NCBI GenBank assembly: GCA_963763325.1
Contig: CAVXOL010000001.1
Coordinates: forward strand, 558,001-622,000
Direction: 5' to 3'
DNA: 64,000 nt
DNA from: JBBECJ01 sp963763325
GTDB taxonomy: Bacteria > Chloroflexota > Chloroflexia > Thermomicrobiales > CFX8
Within the stretch, counting starts at the first letter, position 1. Every line of letters starts with the position of its first letter. Shown here one piece after another: positions 35,334-43,850 of the stretch. The notes beneath the pieces are model-generated. The model saw only the letters and a program-made list of their open reading frames with translations. It was not told the origin of the DNA and did not search any database. Both the position numbers and the translations under genes were made by a program.

Positions 35334-36953
35334 ATGTCTGCGTCCCCTGCTCGCTCCGCTTATCGAGAATCTCCGGGCTGCCCCTCCGCCGACATCCGCC
35401 GTTGTGAAGCTCAACCCTCCGACTCAGGAGATCAACGACAACTTCCACAAAGAACTGATTGCCAATCCGGGCGAGACAATCGAGTCGTGGATCCGAAGGT
35501 CGAGTGAATCGTTTGCCGGCTCGCTGGACTGGGCGCAACTCGACCCGAACCTTCGGATCAGCGCCGTGTTCAAGCCACGCGACGAAGCGAGGATCAATGC
35601 GTTGCGGACGAGGTATGGTCGGGACCCGAAAGCTTTTGCAGACCCCGAGCCTCCTGAATTCCGGACCTATATCCGCTTCGACATCGACCCGTACGACGTG
35701 GCAGAGGCCAGCAATCCTGGAGGCTTGAAAGCGACGCTCCTCGCGAACCAACGAACTCGGGTCGATTCAATCTCCATAGGAGGCGTGATCGTCGACGGTG
35801 GTGCGATCCTCGACGGTGACAACATCAACGGCGTGCCAATCAATTCGGGAATGAAGCATGAATTCTTCGATTTTCCCGCCGCTGACGGGATCGGCATCGG
35901 AATCGAGCACGTCCAATCAAATTGCGACCAAGCGGTTGGCAAGCGGAACCTGGTTCGTCGATGTCGAGCAGGGCTGGTCGCTGCCGCATTCTGAACTCGC
36001 CGGCAAATACCATACAGTCCCGAACACGGGTTGCCAGACCATGATCTCGGGCGTAAACCGGGACTGGATCTGGTCGCGGGCGGCGCGGGAACGGATGGCA
36101 ATTTCGCTCCGTTCGGCTGGCATGGACTGACGACCCTCGGTCTCATCCTTGCGAGAAACAATGGCGTCGGACTGACAGGGATTGCGCCGGAGTCGTTCGC
36201 GTTCCTGGCGGCCGAGTGGGAGAAGCTTGCGCACACTCCATATAGGGAGAACACCGCCCAGGCAATCAAGGCGGCTGCCGACCTGCTCGATCCCGGCGAT
36301 GTCATCCTGATCGAAGGTCAACAGTACTTCACACAGTATGGATGCAACCTGCCGGTCGAAGCCGACCCGGCGATCTTCGCCGCGATCAAATACGCTACCG
36401 ACCAGGACATTACCGTCATCGAGCCGGCCGGAAACAACTTTCCGGAAGGCGTCGACCTTGATATGTTCATGCATCCAAATGCACCACAACTCTTCAAGCG
36501 CGATTCCGGCGCGATCATCGTTGCCGCTGGCAACATCAACGTTGCGAAGAATCAAGGGCAGGACCGAGTCGAACTACGGATCGAGAGTCCACTGCTTCGC
36601 CGACGGCGACATGATCTGGTCGCTCGACCCAGAGGGCCGGTCAGGCCAGCACCCCGAACAGCTACTATCTGGTGCCGCAAGGCGGCACCTCGACGGCCGC
36701 CGCGATCATCGCCGGCGTCGCACTTGTTCTGCAAGGCATCCAGCGCGCCCAGAACCCATCGAAGGTGATCTCCGCCGCGAAGATGCGCAGACTGCTCAGC
36801 GATCCCGACAACGGGACGCGGATTGCGAAGTACGGTGTGATGCCCGACCTGATCAAGTTGAATCAGAATCCGAACGACGGCCCGTTGGACAACCTCGGCG
36901 ATCTGCAGATCTCGTCAGTTTCCAGGAGGCCGATCACGCTAAGTTCGTGCTAA
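35334..36953 (+). CDS. S8 subtilisin-like serine protease near the lanthipeptide locus, several frame shifts
   Basis: About 530 residues in several frames. The start at 35334 has AAAGGCGGG upstream; removing one C from a CCCC run near 35346 gives MSASLLAPLIENLRAAPPP and leads in frame into VVKLNPPTQEINDNFHKELI. The catalytic triad is spread over frames: Asp in TWFVDVEQGWSLPHSELAG (near 35960), His in the block GWHGLTTLGLILARNNGVGL (near 36120), oxyanion Asn in VIEPAGNNFPEG and Ser in GGTSTAAAIIAGVALVLQG (near 36690). There is no evident signal peptide. Subtilases cut leader peptides in several lanthipeptide pathways, so it is a candidate for processing the precursor. Confidence 0.7.
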
Positions 36954-37054
36954 GAGGTGCCTAAGACCGGCTCCATATGCTGGCCCCATCGCCAAGTCGT
37001 GAATGGTCACGACGGCATACCAGGCGGAACAACCGCCAGGAAAGGGGTCCAGCA

Positions 37055-37867
37055 GTGGCTACCATTGCATCCCGACACCGACGTCCGGGAATTGGTACGT
37101 CAGTGTCAGTCGGTCTCATCGTCGCTCTCATCGTCGCGATCGCTGTCGTGCTGTCTCTCGCCGTCGATAACGACGACAAGCAAACCGCTCAGACCTCGGC
37201 GCCTGCCGCGCCGCTGTCGTACACCGTCGAAGGCGCAGGGGATGGTCTCGTTGGTGGTGAGGGCCAGGCAGTCGTCCCGGAACTGCGATCCTACACCAGC
37301 GAGTTCCAGGGCGAAGGCCTCGTCGGTGGTGAGGGGCAGGCTGTCGTTCCGGAGCTGCGCTCGTACACCAGCGAGTTCCAGGGCGAAGGCCTCGTGAATA
37401 CGGCCGGTGACCTCTCGATGATCGAGCCGACCGACGGCTACCATCCGAACGCAGGCAAGTTCGGATTCACCGAGGGTGAGACCACCCTCTCGTATGAAGA
37501 GCAGGCCCGACTCGCCCACGATGAGATGCTCATCACCGAGGGTGAGACCACCCTCACGTATTATGAAGAGCAGGCCCGGCTCGCGAACGACGAGATGCTC
37601 TTCAAGGAGTGGAATGATCCGCTCGGCTGGCAGGCAACCAGCCAGCCGGAGCCGCGGGCCGCGTTGTCCTCTGAGGAGATGCTCTTCCTGGAGCAGAACG
37701 GCGTCTACGACTTCGAAGCGTTCGGACGCGGTCTCGCAGCCGTGCCGACACAGCCAACAGTCGATCTCTACGCCCGGATGAAGTTCATCGAGATGAACAC
37801 GTACCTTCCAGGGTGGACAGATGACACGGCGCAGCGCAGCGACCGTCAGTTGTTCACCGAGAACTAA
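37055..37867 (+). CDS. Membrane-anchored protein with two kinds of internal tandem repeats
   Basis: A 270-residue protein. The start is GTG at 37055 (ATIASRHRRPGIGTS follows) behind GGAAAGGGG. One N-terminal transmembrane helix (VSVGLIVALIVAIAVVLSLA) is followed by an extracytoplasmic, acidic part. Two repeats of 24 residues (GEGLVGGEGQAVVPELRSY plus TSEFQ) lie at 37238-37381 and two of 22-23 residues (TEGETTLSYEEQARLAHDEM plus LI) at 37469-37603. The C-terminal part contains more EEMLFxE-like elements. No family is recognised. Its position right after the subtilase suggests a possible link with the lanthipeptide locus, which is unproven. Confidence 0.75.
   Translation: MATIASRHRRPGIGTSVSVGLIVALIVAIAVVLSLAVDNDDKQTAQTSAPAAPLSYTVEGAGDGLVGGEGQAVVPELRSYTSEFQGEGLVGGEGQAVVPELRSYTSEFQGEGLVNTAGDLSMIEPTDGYHPNAGKFGFTEGETTLSYEEQARLAHDEMLITEGETTLTYYEEQARLANDEMLFKEWNDPLGWQATSQPEPRAALSSEEMLFLEQNGVYDFEAFGRGLAAVPTQPTVDLYARMKFIEMNTYLPGWTDDTAQRSDRQLFTEN
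37238..37603 (+). repeat. Tandem in-frame coding repeats (2 x 72 bp and about 2 x 67 bp)
   Basis: 37238-37309 and 37310-37381 are near-identical 72-bp units; 37469-37534 and 37535-37603 are similar units of 66 and 69 bp. They encode the repeats of the membrane-anchored protein. High DNA similarity points to recent duplication. Confidence 0.8.
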
Positions 37868-37903
37868 TAACGCTTCCACCTTCTCCTCCTCCCCACCCCA
37901 GTG

Positions 37904-37929
37904 GAACGCTCCCGGCAACGGGAGCGTTC
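37904..37929 (+). terminator. Terminator hairpin after the repeat protein gene
   Basis: GAACGCTCCCG and CGGGAGCGTTC form a perfect 11-bp stem closed by a GCAA tetraloop, 37 bases after the stop. No long U tract follows, but the stem is strong and typical. Confidence 0.7.
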
Positions 37930-38070
37930 TGCTGTGGCAGGAGTTCGGACGCGTGATGCGTGAAGGTTGCGATCAATCAGAACTGGTGGTGTCGTATCCA
38001 TTCTGGAATTACTTGTGATATTCATCACGATTACGGGTGGGATTTGACGATAGAACATCGAAAACTGGTA

Positions 38071-38097
38071 TTGACGATTCCGAGAATATGCTATACT
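38071..38097 (+). promoter_or_regulatory. Candidate promoter of the zinc-ribbon gene
   Basis: TTGACG at 38071-38076 and TATACT at 38092-38097 with a 15-base spacer, slightly short. The implied 5' leader of about 145 bases is long, as seen for regulated RNA-binding or stress proteins. Confidence 0.45.
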
Positions 38098-38249
38098 TGG
38101 AACTCACGGCCACGAATTTCGTGTGGATGTCCCAGGTGACAACGAGGGCTTGTCTCCGACTCATCTCGCCGAAAGACCCGAGCCTTATACCCATTCCGGC
38201 GTGACGCTCATTTTGGGCCGCGCCAACAGATCGAGGAGAGCTCAAAGAG

Positions 38250-38612
38250 ATGAGCATCGCAGACAAGACCCTGACGTGCCGCGATTGCGGCCAGCCCTTC
38301 GTGTTCACTGCTGGTGAGCAGGAATTCTATGTCGAGAAGGGCTTCACCAACGAGCCGACTCGCTGTCCCGATTGCCGTCGTGCCGCCAAGGCACGGCGCG
38401 ATGGTGGCAGTGGCGGCTACTCGTCCAGCCGTGGTGGCAATGGCGGCGGTGGCTACGGCGCACCGCGCGGCGAGCGCACGATGCACCCGGCAACCTGCAG
38501 CAACTGCGGCCGCGAGACGATGGTTCCCTTCGTCCCGACCAGCGGCAAGCCGGTCTACTGCCAGGATTGCTTCCAGCAGCAGCGCCAGACCCGCAGTTAC
38601 GACCGCTGGTAG
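38250..38612 (+). CDS. Zinc-ribbon protein with glycine-rich linker
   Basis: A 120-residue protein. An N-terminal zinc ribbon (LTCRDCGQPFVFTAGEQEFY then TRCPDCRRAAKARRDG) has two CxxC pairs; a Gly/Ser/Arg-rich linker (GGYSSSRGGNGGGGYGAPRG) follows; and the C-terminus holds a second CxxC pair set (ATCSNCGRETMVPFVPTSGK, then YCQDCFQQQRQ). This is a common type of small bacterial zinc-ribbon/RGG-like protein thought to bind nucleic acid. Start at 38250 follows GAGGAGAGC. It stands alone between a promoter and a strong terminator. Confidence 0.9.
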   Translation: MSIADKTLTCRDCGQPFVFTAGEQEFYVEKGFTNEPTRCPDCRRAAKARRDGGSGGYSSSRGGNGGGGYGAPRGERTMHPATCSNCGRETMVPFVPTSGKPVYCQDCFQQQRQTRSYDRW

Positions 38613-38649
38613 TCTCCGGACCACCAGCCCCAACCAAGACCTGAAACAT

Positions 38650-38680
38650 CCCCTTCCGGAAAGCCCTCTTCCGGAAGGGG
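38650..38680 (+). terminator. Rho-independent terminator of the zinc-ribbon gene
   Basis: CCCCTTCCGGAA and TTCCGGAAGGGG form a perfect 12-bp stem with a 7-base loop, followed by ATTGTTCTTG. It is 38 bases after the stop codon. Confidence 0.85.
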
Positions 38681-38737
38681 ATTGTTCTTGCCCCTCGATG
38701 GATGCGATCAGACCATCCTCAGGTCAGAGCCACTCCC

Positions 38738-38905
38738 CGTCCTCGTAGGGACATGTCTCAGACGTGTCCGCGCCCGCAGGCGTCCTCGTCGACACATGGG
38801 CGCTTGACGAGGATCCCCAACGTCTGCGCCCGTGAGAGAACGATCCCATAGTTACACCGGCGCCTGCGGGCGCGGACACGTCTGAGACATGTCCCTACGA
38901 GGACG
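38738..38905. repeat. 168-bp palindromic element, perfect 45-bp inverted repeats
   Basis: The arms 38738-38782 and 38861-38905 are exact reverse complements, beginning CGTCCTCGTAGGGACATGTC. They share the design and much sequence of the element at 24883 (CCTCGTAGGGAC..GTCTCAGAC..GTCCGCG.CCGCAGGC), but the internal triplets differ. It lies between two plus-strand genes (zinc ribbon and DinB). No coding capacity; it is a non-autonomous mobile or REP-like repeat. Confidence 0.85.
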
Positions 38906-38981
38906 AAGAACGTCGCCGAACCGGTCTGCGGTATAAGGTATCCAGATCACGCGGATGACCGCCGAAACCGAGAGGGGCAGC

Positions 38982-39470
38982 ATGCCAACCCAGCAGGAAA
39001 TTATCAGCGCCATACAGGAAGGCATCGAGCGCGTAGATGCGACGTTTGGTCGCCTGAGCGACGAGCAGTTGGCGATGACGATCCACGAGGGCGACGGCGG
39101 CTGGACGGCGGGGCAGGTGCTGGCGCATCTGGCGGGTCGCGCGCAGGGGCATCAGATGATGCTGAGTATGGCGACTGGAGCGGCACCAACCGGGTTCGCT
39201 GGGCTGGATGTCAACCATTGGAACCAGCAGATCGTTGACGAGCGCGCCGGTCGCAGCCGCGACGAACTATTGCAGGAGTTCCGTCAATCGCATCAGGCGT
39301 TGATCGAGAACGTCCGTGAGTTGCCGGATGGCGCGTTCGAGAGGATGATCCCGTCGCCGCGCGGTGGCGAGGTCGCGCTCGGCGAGATGCTGGCCGGTAG
39401 TGGAGGGCGGCACAGCGTAAACCACACGGTCGAAGTCGAGCAGGCACTTGGGCTGACGAAGGAGGCATGA
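38982..39470 (+). CDS. DinB-superfamily / maleylpyruvate isomerase N-terminal-like protein
   Basis: A 162-residue four-helix protein of the DinB superfamily. The start at 38982 (MPTQQEIISA) follows GAGAGGGGC; an upstream ATG at 38955 is less likely. The first helix IQEGIERVDATFGRLSDEQL is followed by WTAGQVLAHLAGRAQGHQMM, with the family His. The last metal His lies in GGRHSVNHTVEVEQAL. These proteins bind metal and often act as thiol-dependent transferases or detoxifying enzymes. It overlaps the next gene by 4 bases. Confidence 0.82.
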   Translation: MPTQQEIISAIQEGIERVDATFGRLSDEQLAMTIHEGDGGWTAGQVLAHLAGRAQGHQMMLSMATGAAPTGFAGLDVNHWNQQIVDERAGRSRDELLQEFRQSHQALIENVRELPDGAFERMIPSPRGGEVALGEMLAGSGGRHSVNHTVEVEQALGLTKEA

Positions 39471-40264
39471 CGATGAGCGTGGATTCCAGCGACGCCGCCC
39501 TGGCGAGGTCCCTCTTCGAGGCCGAGAAGACGCTGCGGAAGGCCGAACCGCTGCGTGCGAGTCGTCCGAACCTGACGAAGGCCGAGTCGTACGCGATCCA
39601 GCGCGAGGTCGACAAGCTCCGCGAGGGAGCGGGCGCGAAGCCGATCGGCTGGAAGATTGGGCTGGCGTCGCGAGCCTTCATGGCGCGGGTTGGTGCCGAC
39701 GAGCCGTTCTGGGCGCGGACATACTCCGGCAGGGTCTACGATAGCCCGGCGACGCTCGACCTGTCCGGCTGGTTTCGCGCCCAGTTCGAGCCGGAATTGG
39801 GACTCGTCCTCGGAACCGATCTGGCTGGTCCCGGCGTCACGATCGAGCAGGCGCGTGCCGCGATCCGCGCCGTCCGCCCGGCCTTCGAGATCGTCGATAC
39901 GCGTCCCGCGATTGATGGAATCGTGGTTCTGGAGATGATCGCCGACAGCGGCTCATATGCCGGCGCGGTCCTTGGGCCGGAGGTTCCCGCTGACGGAGTG
40001 GACCTCGACGCGATCACCGTCGCGGTTCGCGAGGGCAACGGTACGGAGACATCTGGTGCGGCGACGATCCTGATGGATGGGCCAGCCGGCTGCCTTGCCT
40101 GGCTCGCAAATCGCGTTGCGGATTCCGGACTGACGCTGAACGCTGGCGACATCGTTCTCTCCGGAACGATGACCGGCGCACATCCGATTACCGGTCAGCC
40201 GTCGACCGTCGCCTACAGCGGCCTCGGCACGGAGCCGATCACGATCAGCGTCGTCGGGCGCTAG
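39467..40264 (+). CDS. 2-keto-4-pentenoate hydratase / FAH-family protein
   Basis: A 265-residue enzyme of the fumarylacetoacetate hydrolase superfamily, hydratase group (MhpD-like). It starts at 39467 (MTMSVDSSDA), coupled through ATGA to the DinB gene. Characteristic blocks are KPIGWKIGLASRAFMARVGA, FEPELGLVLGTDL (acidic metal ligands), AIRAVRPAFEIVDTRP and NAGDIVLSGTMTGAHPITGQ. It hydrates or cleaves 2-oxo-alkenoates in aromatic meta-cleavage or related routes. With a DinB protein beside it, a small degradation or detoxification pair is conceivable. The other pathway genes are absent. Confidence 0.88.
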   Translation: MTMSVDSSDAALARSLFEAEKTLRKAEPLRASRPNLTKAESYAIQREVDKLREGAGAKPIGWKIGLASRAFMARVGADEPFWARTYSGRVYDSPATLDLSGWFRAQFEPELGLVLGTDLAGPGVTIEQARAAIRAVRPAFEIVDTRPAIDGIVVLEMIADSGSYAGAVLGPEVPADGVDLDAITVAVREGNGTETSGAATILMDGPAGCLAWLANRVADSGLTLNAGDIVLSGTMTGAHPITGQPSTVAYSGLGTEPITISVVGR

Positions 40265-40487
40265 CCTTGCCGTCTGCTGATCGGCTTTGACTTCCTCCTC
40301 GGCTGGGCGCGTTCTCTTCCGGGGCGAGTTGGTTTGCGGCGGCGGCTTCGGCTGCCGCTTCGGCGAGGTCACCACCGAAGAGCGAGAACTCGGCTGCCGG
40401 CTTCTCATCGGCCCTGTCGGCGGCTAGTTCATCCTTGTTCAGTCCATCCGAGCTTGGCTGGCGAATATTGCGATCACTGCTGGACAT
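40245..40487 (-). CDS. Small hypothetical protein, low complexity
   Basis: An 80-residue protein (MSSSDRNIRQPSSDGLNKDE...) with GGAGG 7 bases before the ATG at 40487. It is charged and Ala/Glu-rich in the centre and basic and Ser/Arg-rich at the end (SRGGSQSRSADGKASARRR). Probably disordered. Its end overlaps the FAH gene end by about 20 bases in the convergent direction. Support comes from the ribosome site and reading-frame length only. Confidence 0.5.
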   Translation of the reverse strand: MSSSDRNIRQPSSDGLNKDELAADRADEKPAAEFSLFGGDLAEAAAEAAAANQLAPEENAPSRGGSQSRSADGKASARRR

Positions 40488-40579
40488 CGTTGTTGCCTCC
40501 AATCGCTCCGGTTGCGCGTCAGTTGACCGCGCGCCGCCGTGGGCGCAATGGACGTGCCAGTGCGCGAGACGTATGGACC

Positions 40580-41518
40580 TCAATCCGCGCGCCGCATCCC
40601 ACGTCCCGCGTCCCGACGCCCCTGCACCAATTGGAGTGCAATCGTCGACGAGACAATCACGACGCCGCCGAGGATTTGTTGGGTCGTGAGGCGTTCGGAG
40701 AGGAGCAGGGCCGCCAGGACGACACTGACGACCGGCTCGATCGTTGAGAGAATTGACGCGCGGAAGGGATCGAGCCGCGCCATCCCGGCCAGGAAGGTTG
40801 AGACGGAGATGACGGTCGAGAAGATCGCCAGTCCGGCGATGGCTGCCCAGCCGCGTGTCGATATGTCGGTTGTCAGCCGGTCGCCGAAGGCTCCGGTGAT
40901 GCCGAGCAGCACCATTAGCGGAGCCGCGAAGGTCATGATCCAGGCCGAAGCGGAGAGCGGAGCGATACCCACCGTCGCACGGCTGCCGAGCAGCACATAG
41001 CACGAGTAAAAGCAGGGCGTTACCAGCGCCAGCGCCAGCCCGAGCGCGTCGATGTCACCCGATTGCAGGTCAACCGTCAGCGCGCAGCCGGTGACGGCCG
41101 CGATCAGGACACCGATCTGCGGCAATGAGAAACGTGTCCCGAAAACGAGCGCCGATCCGGCCGTCACGATTGCCGGATAAATATAGAAGACCAGTGCCGA
41201 CAGCGAGGCAGGAATCCGCTCGACCGACATGAACGAGGCGGTCGAGCCAGCCGCGAAGAGCAGCCCCATCAGCGCAAAGGCCCCGATCCGTTGCCTCGGA
41301 AGCTGCCCCAACTGCCGGCGTGCCAGGAGCAGCAGCCAGAAGATCGCTGCGCCCAGTCCGAAACGCAGCGCCAGCGAGGTTGGCGCATTCGAGCCGCCCT
41401 CGAACGCGATCCGCGCCAGGACCGTCACTGAGCCAAATCCGACGCCGGAGGCCAGCACGAACAACGCGCCGATCAGCGCGTCGTTCGACTGCGTCGCTCC
41501 TTTGTCGTCTGCATGCAT
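40580..41518 (-). CDS. EamA/DMT-family transporter
   Basis: A 312-residue integral membrane protein with about ten predicted helices in two EamA repeats. Repeat one starts ALIGALFVLASGVGFGSVTV and includes LALRFGLGAAIFWLLLLARR. Repeat two begins LVTPCFYSCYVLLGSRATVG and ends FRASILSTIEPVVSVVLAAL, the typical EamA closing motif. It likely exports metabolites or amino acids across the inner membrane. The short C-terminal tail is basic. It lies 24 bases downstream of the VOC gene and may be co-transcribed with it. Confidence 0.92.
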   Translation of the reverse strand: MHADDKGATQSNDALIGALFVLASGVGFGSVTVLARIAFEGGSNAPTSLALRFGLGAAIFWLLLLARRQLGQLPRQRIGAFALMGLLFAAGSTASFMSVERIPASLSALVFYIYPAIVTAGSALVFGTRFSLPQIGVLIAAVTGCALTVDLQSGDIDALGLALALVTPCFYSCYVLLGSRATVGIAPLSASAWIMTFAAPLMVLLGITGAFGDRLTTDISTRGWAAIAGLAIFSTVISVSTFLAGMARLDPFRASILSTIEPVVSVVLAALLLSERLTTQQILGGVVIVSSTIALQLVQGRRDAGRGMRRAD

Positions 41519-41542
41519 CGTTACACGGTTGCCAGCCTGCCG

Positions 41543-42034
41543 CTAGAGGCCGCCGGCCTTGATAATCCGTTCGTGGTGAGGCTCATCGCGCAGGTCGCCG
41601 AGCCATTCGATTGGCTGCATGATGATCCCGAACGCGCTGCGTGGAGAGATGAGCGCTTCCTTGCGGATGCCCTCAATCGTCCGTTTGGCCGAAACCCGCG
41701 CGCCGCTGGCTTCGAGCTGCTCGATGAACGCATCGAGATCATCGACCTCGACACCCATGTGCTGGATGCCCTCGCCGCGAGTCTCGACGTGCTTCGTGAC
41801 GAAACTGTCGGGCGTCGTCCCTTCCAGCATCGTGATCAGCGACTCACCCATCAGGAAGTAGGCGACGATGTACTCCTGGGCCGTGTTCTCCTTCTGCCCG
41901 AGGTAGCGGGCGCCGTACAACTCCTCAAACGGAACCCGTGACTCGGCGATGCTGCGAACGGCGATCGCGACGTGGTCGATCCTCTGTACCCCGGCCATTG
42001 CGTCTCCAGATTTCTTGTCAGTCGTTTCGGCCAT
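41543..42034 (-). CDS. VOC-family protein (methylmalonyl-CoA epimerase-like)
   Basis: A 163-residue vicinal-oxygen-chelate protein. The first strand is RIDHVAIAVRSI (metal His) and the centre has GEGIQHMGVEVDDLDAFIEQ (second His), with SPRSAFGIIMQPIEWLG near the end. This is the layout of methylmalonyl-CoA epimerase and lactoylglutathione-lyase-like enzymes. Two starts (42037, 42034) are equivalent; I chose the inner one. A plus-strand gene starts 33 bases beyond, so the promoters are divergent. The substrate is not certain. Confidence 0.85.
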   Translation of the reverse strand: MAETTDKKSGDAMAGVQRIDHVAIAVRSIAESRVPFEELYGARYLGQKENTAQEYIVAYFLMGESLITMLEGTTPDSFVTKHVETRGEGIQHMGVEVDDLDAFIEQLEASGARVSAKRTIEGIRKEALISPRSAFGIIMQPIEWLGDLRDEPHHERIIKAGGL

Positions 42035-42066
42035 CAATGCCGGTGGGATAGTAGAGCATCCGTGCC

Positions 42067-42660
42067 GTGGATGGCAGAATCAGTACGACAACTGACGAGA
42101 TAGCCGCTGGACAGGAGCCCAGACCTGTGGCGACCCGCGCCGCCAAGCCGCCCGCCAAGACCGCAACACTGACTCGTCGCGACTTCTTCAGTGATGTCGT
42201 CGAGGCTGTTCGGCGCAGCCTGCCGCCCGAACGGCAGGAGTTCGAATCGCGGCAGACGATGAACCTGCTCAAGATCTCGTATGGCGCGAACTACCGGATC
42301 CACTTTGAGGCGATGATCAACGCCGAGCGCGGCTACGTCGAGCTCGGGCTGCATTTCGAGGACGGCCCGGCCAGCACCGAAAGGCTGCTGCGTCACTTCG
42401 AGGCGAGCATCCTGGAGCTCAAGGATCTGCTCGGCGTCGGGGTCGAACTGGAACGCTGGACGCAGTCGTGGGGGCACATCTTCGAGATGCACCCGGTTGA
42501 GCCGCTAACGCCGGGCTTCGCTGACCGATTGGCAGCCCGGCTCGCGCTCCAGATCGTCGTCCTCCAGCCGATTCTCGACGAAGCCTATGAGCTCGGTCTT
42601 GCCCCACGCACGCCGCGACCCAGCACCTTCCACGAACGGTTCCGGAATCGCCGGGGATGA
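42067..42660 (+). CDS. Hypothetical protein
   Basis: A 197-residue protein starting with GTG at 42067. A Pro/Ala-rich N-terminus of about 35 residues precedes a folded domain with TRRDFFSDVVEAVRRSLPPE, MNLLKISYGANYRIHFEAMI, VELGLHFEDGPASTERLLRH and LTPGFADRLAARLALQIVVL. No signal peptide or membrane span. I do not recognise the family. Divergent from the VOC gene and upstream of the peroxiredoxin gene on the same strand. Confidence 0.7.
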   Translation: MDGRISTTTDEIAAGQEPRPVATRAAKPPAKTATLTRRDFFSDVVEAVRRSLPPERQEFESRQTMNLLKISYGANYRIHFEAMINAERGYVELGLHFEDGPASTERLLRHFEASILELKDLLGVGVELERWTQSWGHIFEMHPVEPLTPGFADRLAARLALQIVVLQPILDEAYELGLAPRTPRPSTFHERFRNRRG

Positions 42661-42738
42661 TGGATGGGGCACGGGGGATGACCAATCAATCTCAACCCGC
42701 ATGCCTCGTCCCTCATTCCCTTGTCACCAGGAGGTCCA

Positions 42739-43302
42739 ATGGAGCGCCCTTTCAATGTCTATCAGTTGCCCGACGACTTGCCGGTACCGGAGGATGATGG
42801 CGCTTGTGACCACCTGCCGGGGATGAGATTGCCGTCGGTGCCACTACAGGCGACCGACGGGCGAATGGTTGACCTGGCGACACTGCCGGGGCGGACGGTC
42901 GTCTATGCCTATCCACGGACGGGGCGGCCTGACCATCCGCTACCTGACGGCTGGGACGCGATCCCCGGTGCGCGAGGCTGTACGCCCCAGTCGTGCGCCT
43001 TCCGCGACCACTACGCCGATCTGCAGGCGCTTGGTGCGGACGTCGTCGGGCTGAGCACCCAGGACACTGCGTATCAGCGTGAAGCCGCCGAACGGTTGCA
43101 CCTGCCGTTCCCGCTGCTGAGCGACGCCGATCTCGCGCTGACCCATGCGCTGCGGTTGCCGACCTTCGAGGTCGACGGCATGACGCTGACCAGGCGGCTG
43201 ACGATGATCGTGCGCGACGGTACGATCGAGCACGTGTTCTACCCGGTCTTCCCGCCCGATCGGAACGCCGGCGAGGTGATTGGCTGGCTGCAGGACCACT
43301 GA
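42739..43302 (+). CDS. Peroxiredoxin (AhpC/TSA, BCP-like)
   Basis: A 187-residue thioredoxin-fold peroxidase. The start at 42739 (MERPFNVYQL) follows AGGAGGTCC. Key region: GARGCTPQSCAFRDHYADLQ, which holds two Cys five apart, the pair typical of bacterioferritin-comigratory-type enzymes, with the peroxidatic Cys first. VVGLSTQDTAYQREAAERLH is the usual next helix. It reduces hydroperoxides in the cytoplasm using thiol reductants. A single gene. Confidence 0.9.
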   Translation: MERPFNVYQLPDDLPVPEDDGACDHLPGMRLPSVPLQATDGRMVDLATLPGRTVVYAYPRTGRPDHPLPDGWDAIPGARGCTPQSCAFRDHYADLQALGADVVGLSTQDTAYQREAAERLHLPFPLLSDADLALTHALRLPTFEVDGMTLTRRLTMIVRDGTIEHVFYPVFPPDRNAGEVIGWLQDH

Positions 43303-43352
43303 TTGCTATTCAGTGTCAAAGCGCGCGATCCACGCGAGACACTGGCGTGTTG

Positions 43353-43646
43353 CTACGGTTCGCTTTCGGAATCGTCATCGGCGGGAACACCGAGCATCGC
43401 CATCGCCAGATCGGTTATTGACTGAACCTTCACTGGACGCCAGTTCTCGAACAGCAGCGTCGTTGCGACGCTCTCCGATCGATCTGGCTGATATGACAGC
43501 ACAACCACCTCGGCATTGAATGCCTCACGGTCGAGCAGCCGAACCCCTGTTGACGTGTGCCCCTCATGAACGAGCCGCTGCCCGCTACCAACAACGACGG
43601 GATGCGTCCAGAGCCGATAATTCACCTTCATTCGAACCTCTGTCAT
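43353..43646 (-). pseudogene. Remnant of a RibD_C / dihydrofolate-reductase-like gene (C-terminal part only)
   Basis: From about 43646 the minus strand encodes NYRLWTHPVVVGSGQRLVHE, then GHTSTGVRLLDREAFNAEVV and VLSYQPD, which is the conserved end of the bacterial DHFR/RibD_C family. No N-terminal NADPH-binding half is found upstream within the neighbouring sequence. After YQPD a foreign tail of about 40 residues continues to the stop. It looks like a truncated leftover gene rather than a working enzyme. Confidence 0.55.
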
Positions 43647-43850
43647 CTGATACCGCACCCTGCTCGCCTCCGGTGGGTTCGCGTCGTTTCGGATTCTCGC
43701 CCTTACACCAGATAGTCGAACGATGGCATCGGAAATCGACAACGCAACAACCTGCATCGAAGATTGCTCGGAGGCGTCTGCCGCGGCGAACGGCAGGTGG
43801 TGCGCTACACTGATGGCTGACGACCGATTGCCAATAATCGAGGTGACCTG

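Larger units (their letters stand above)
37868..38249. other. Intergenic region with terminator and promoter, no gene
   Basis: Holds the hairpin terminator of the repeat protein gene (37904-37929) and the promoter of the zinc-ribbon gene (38071-38097). Short ORFs within it have no coding character. Confidence 0.6.

Noticed and set aside
37238..37603. CRISPR-like repeats
   Set aside because: Only two plus two units without spacers, in frame inside a protein gene.
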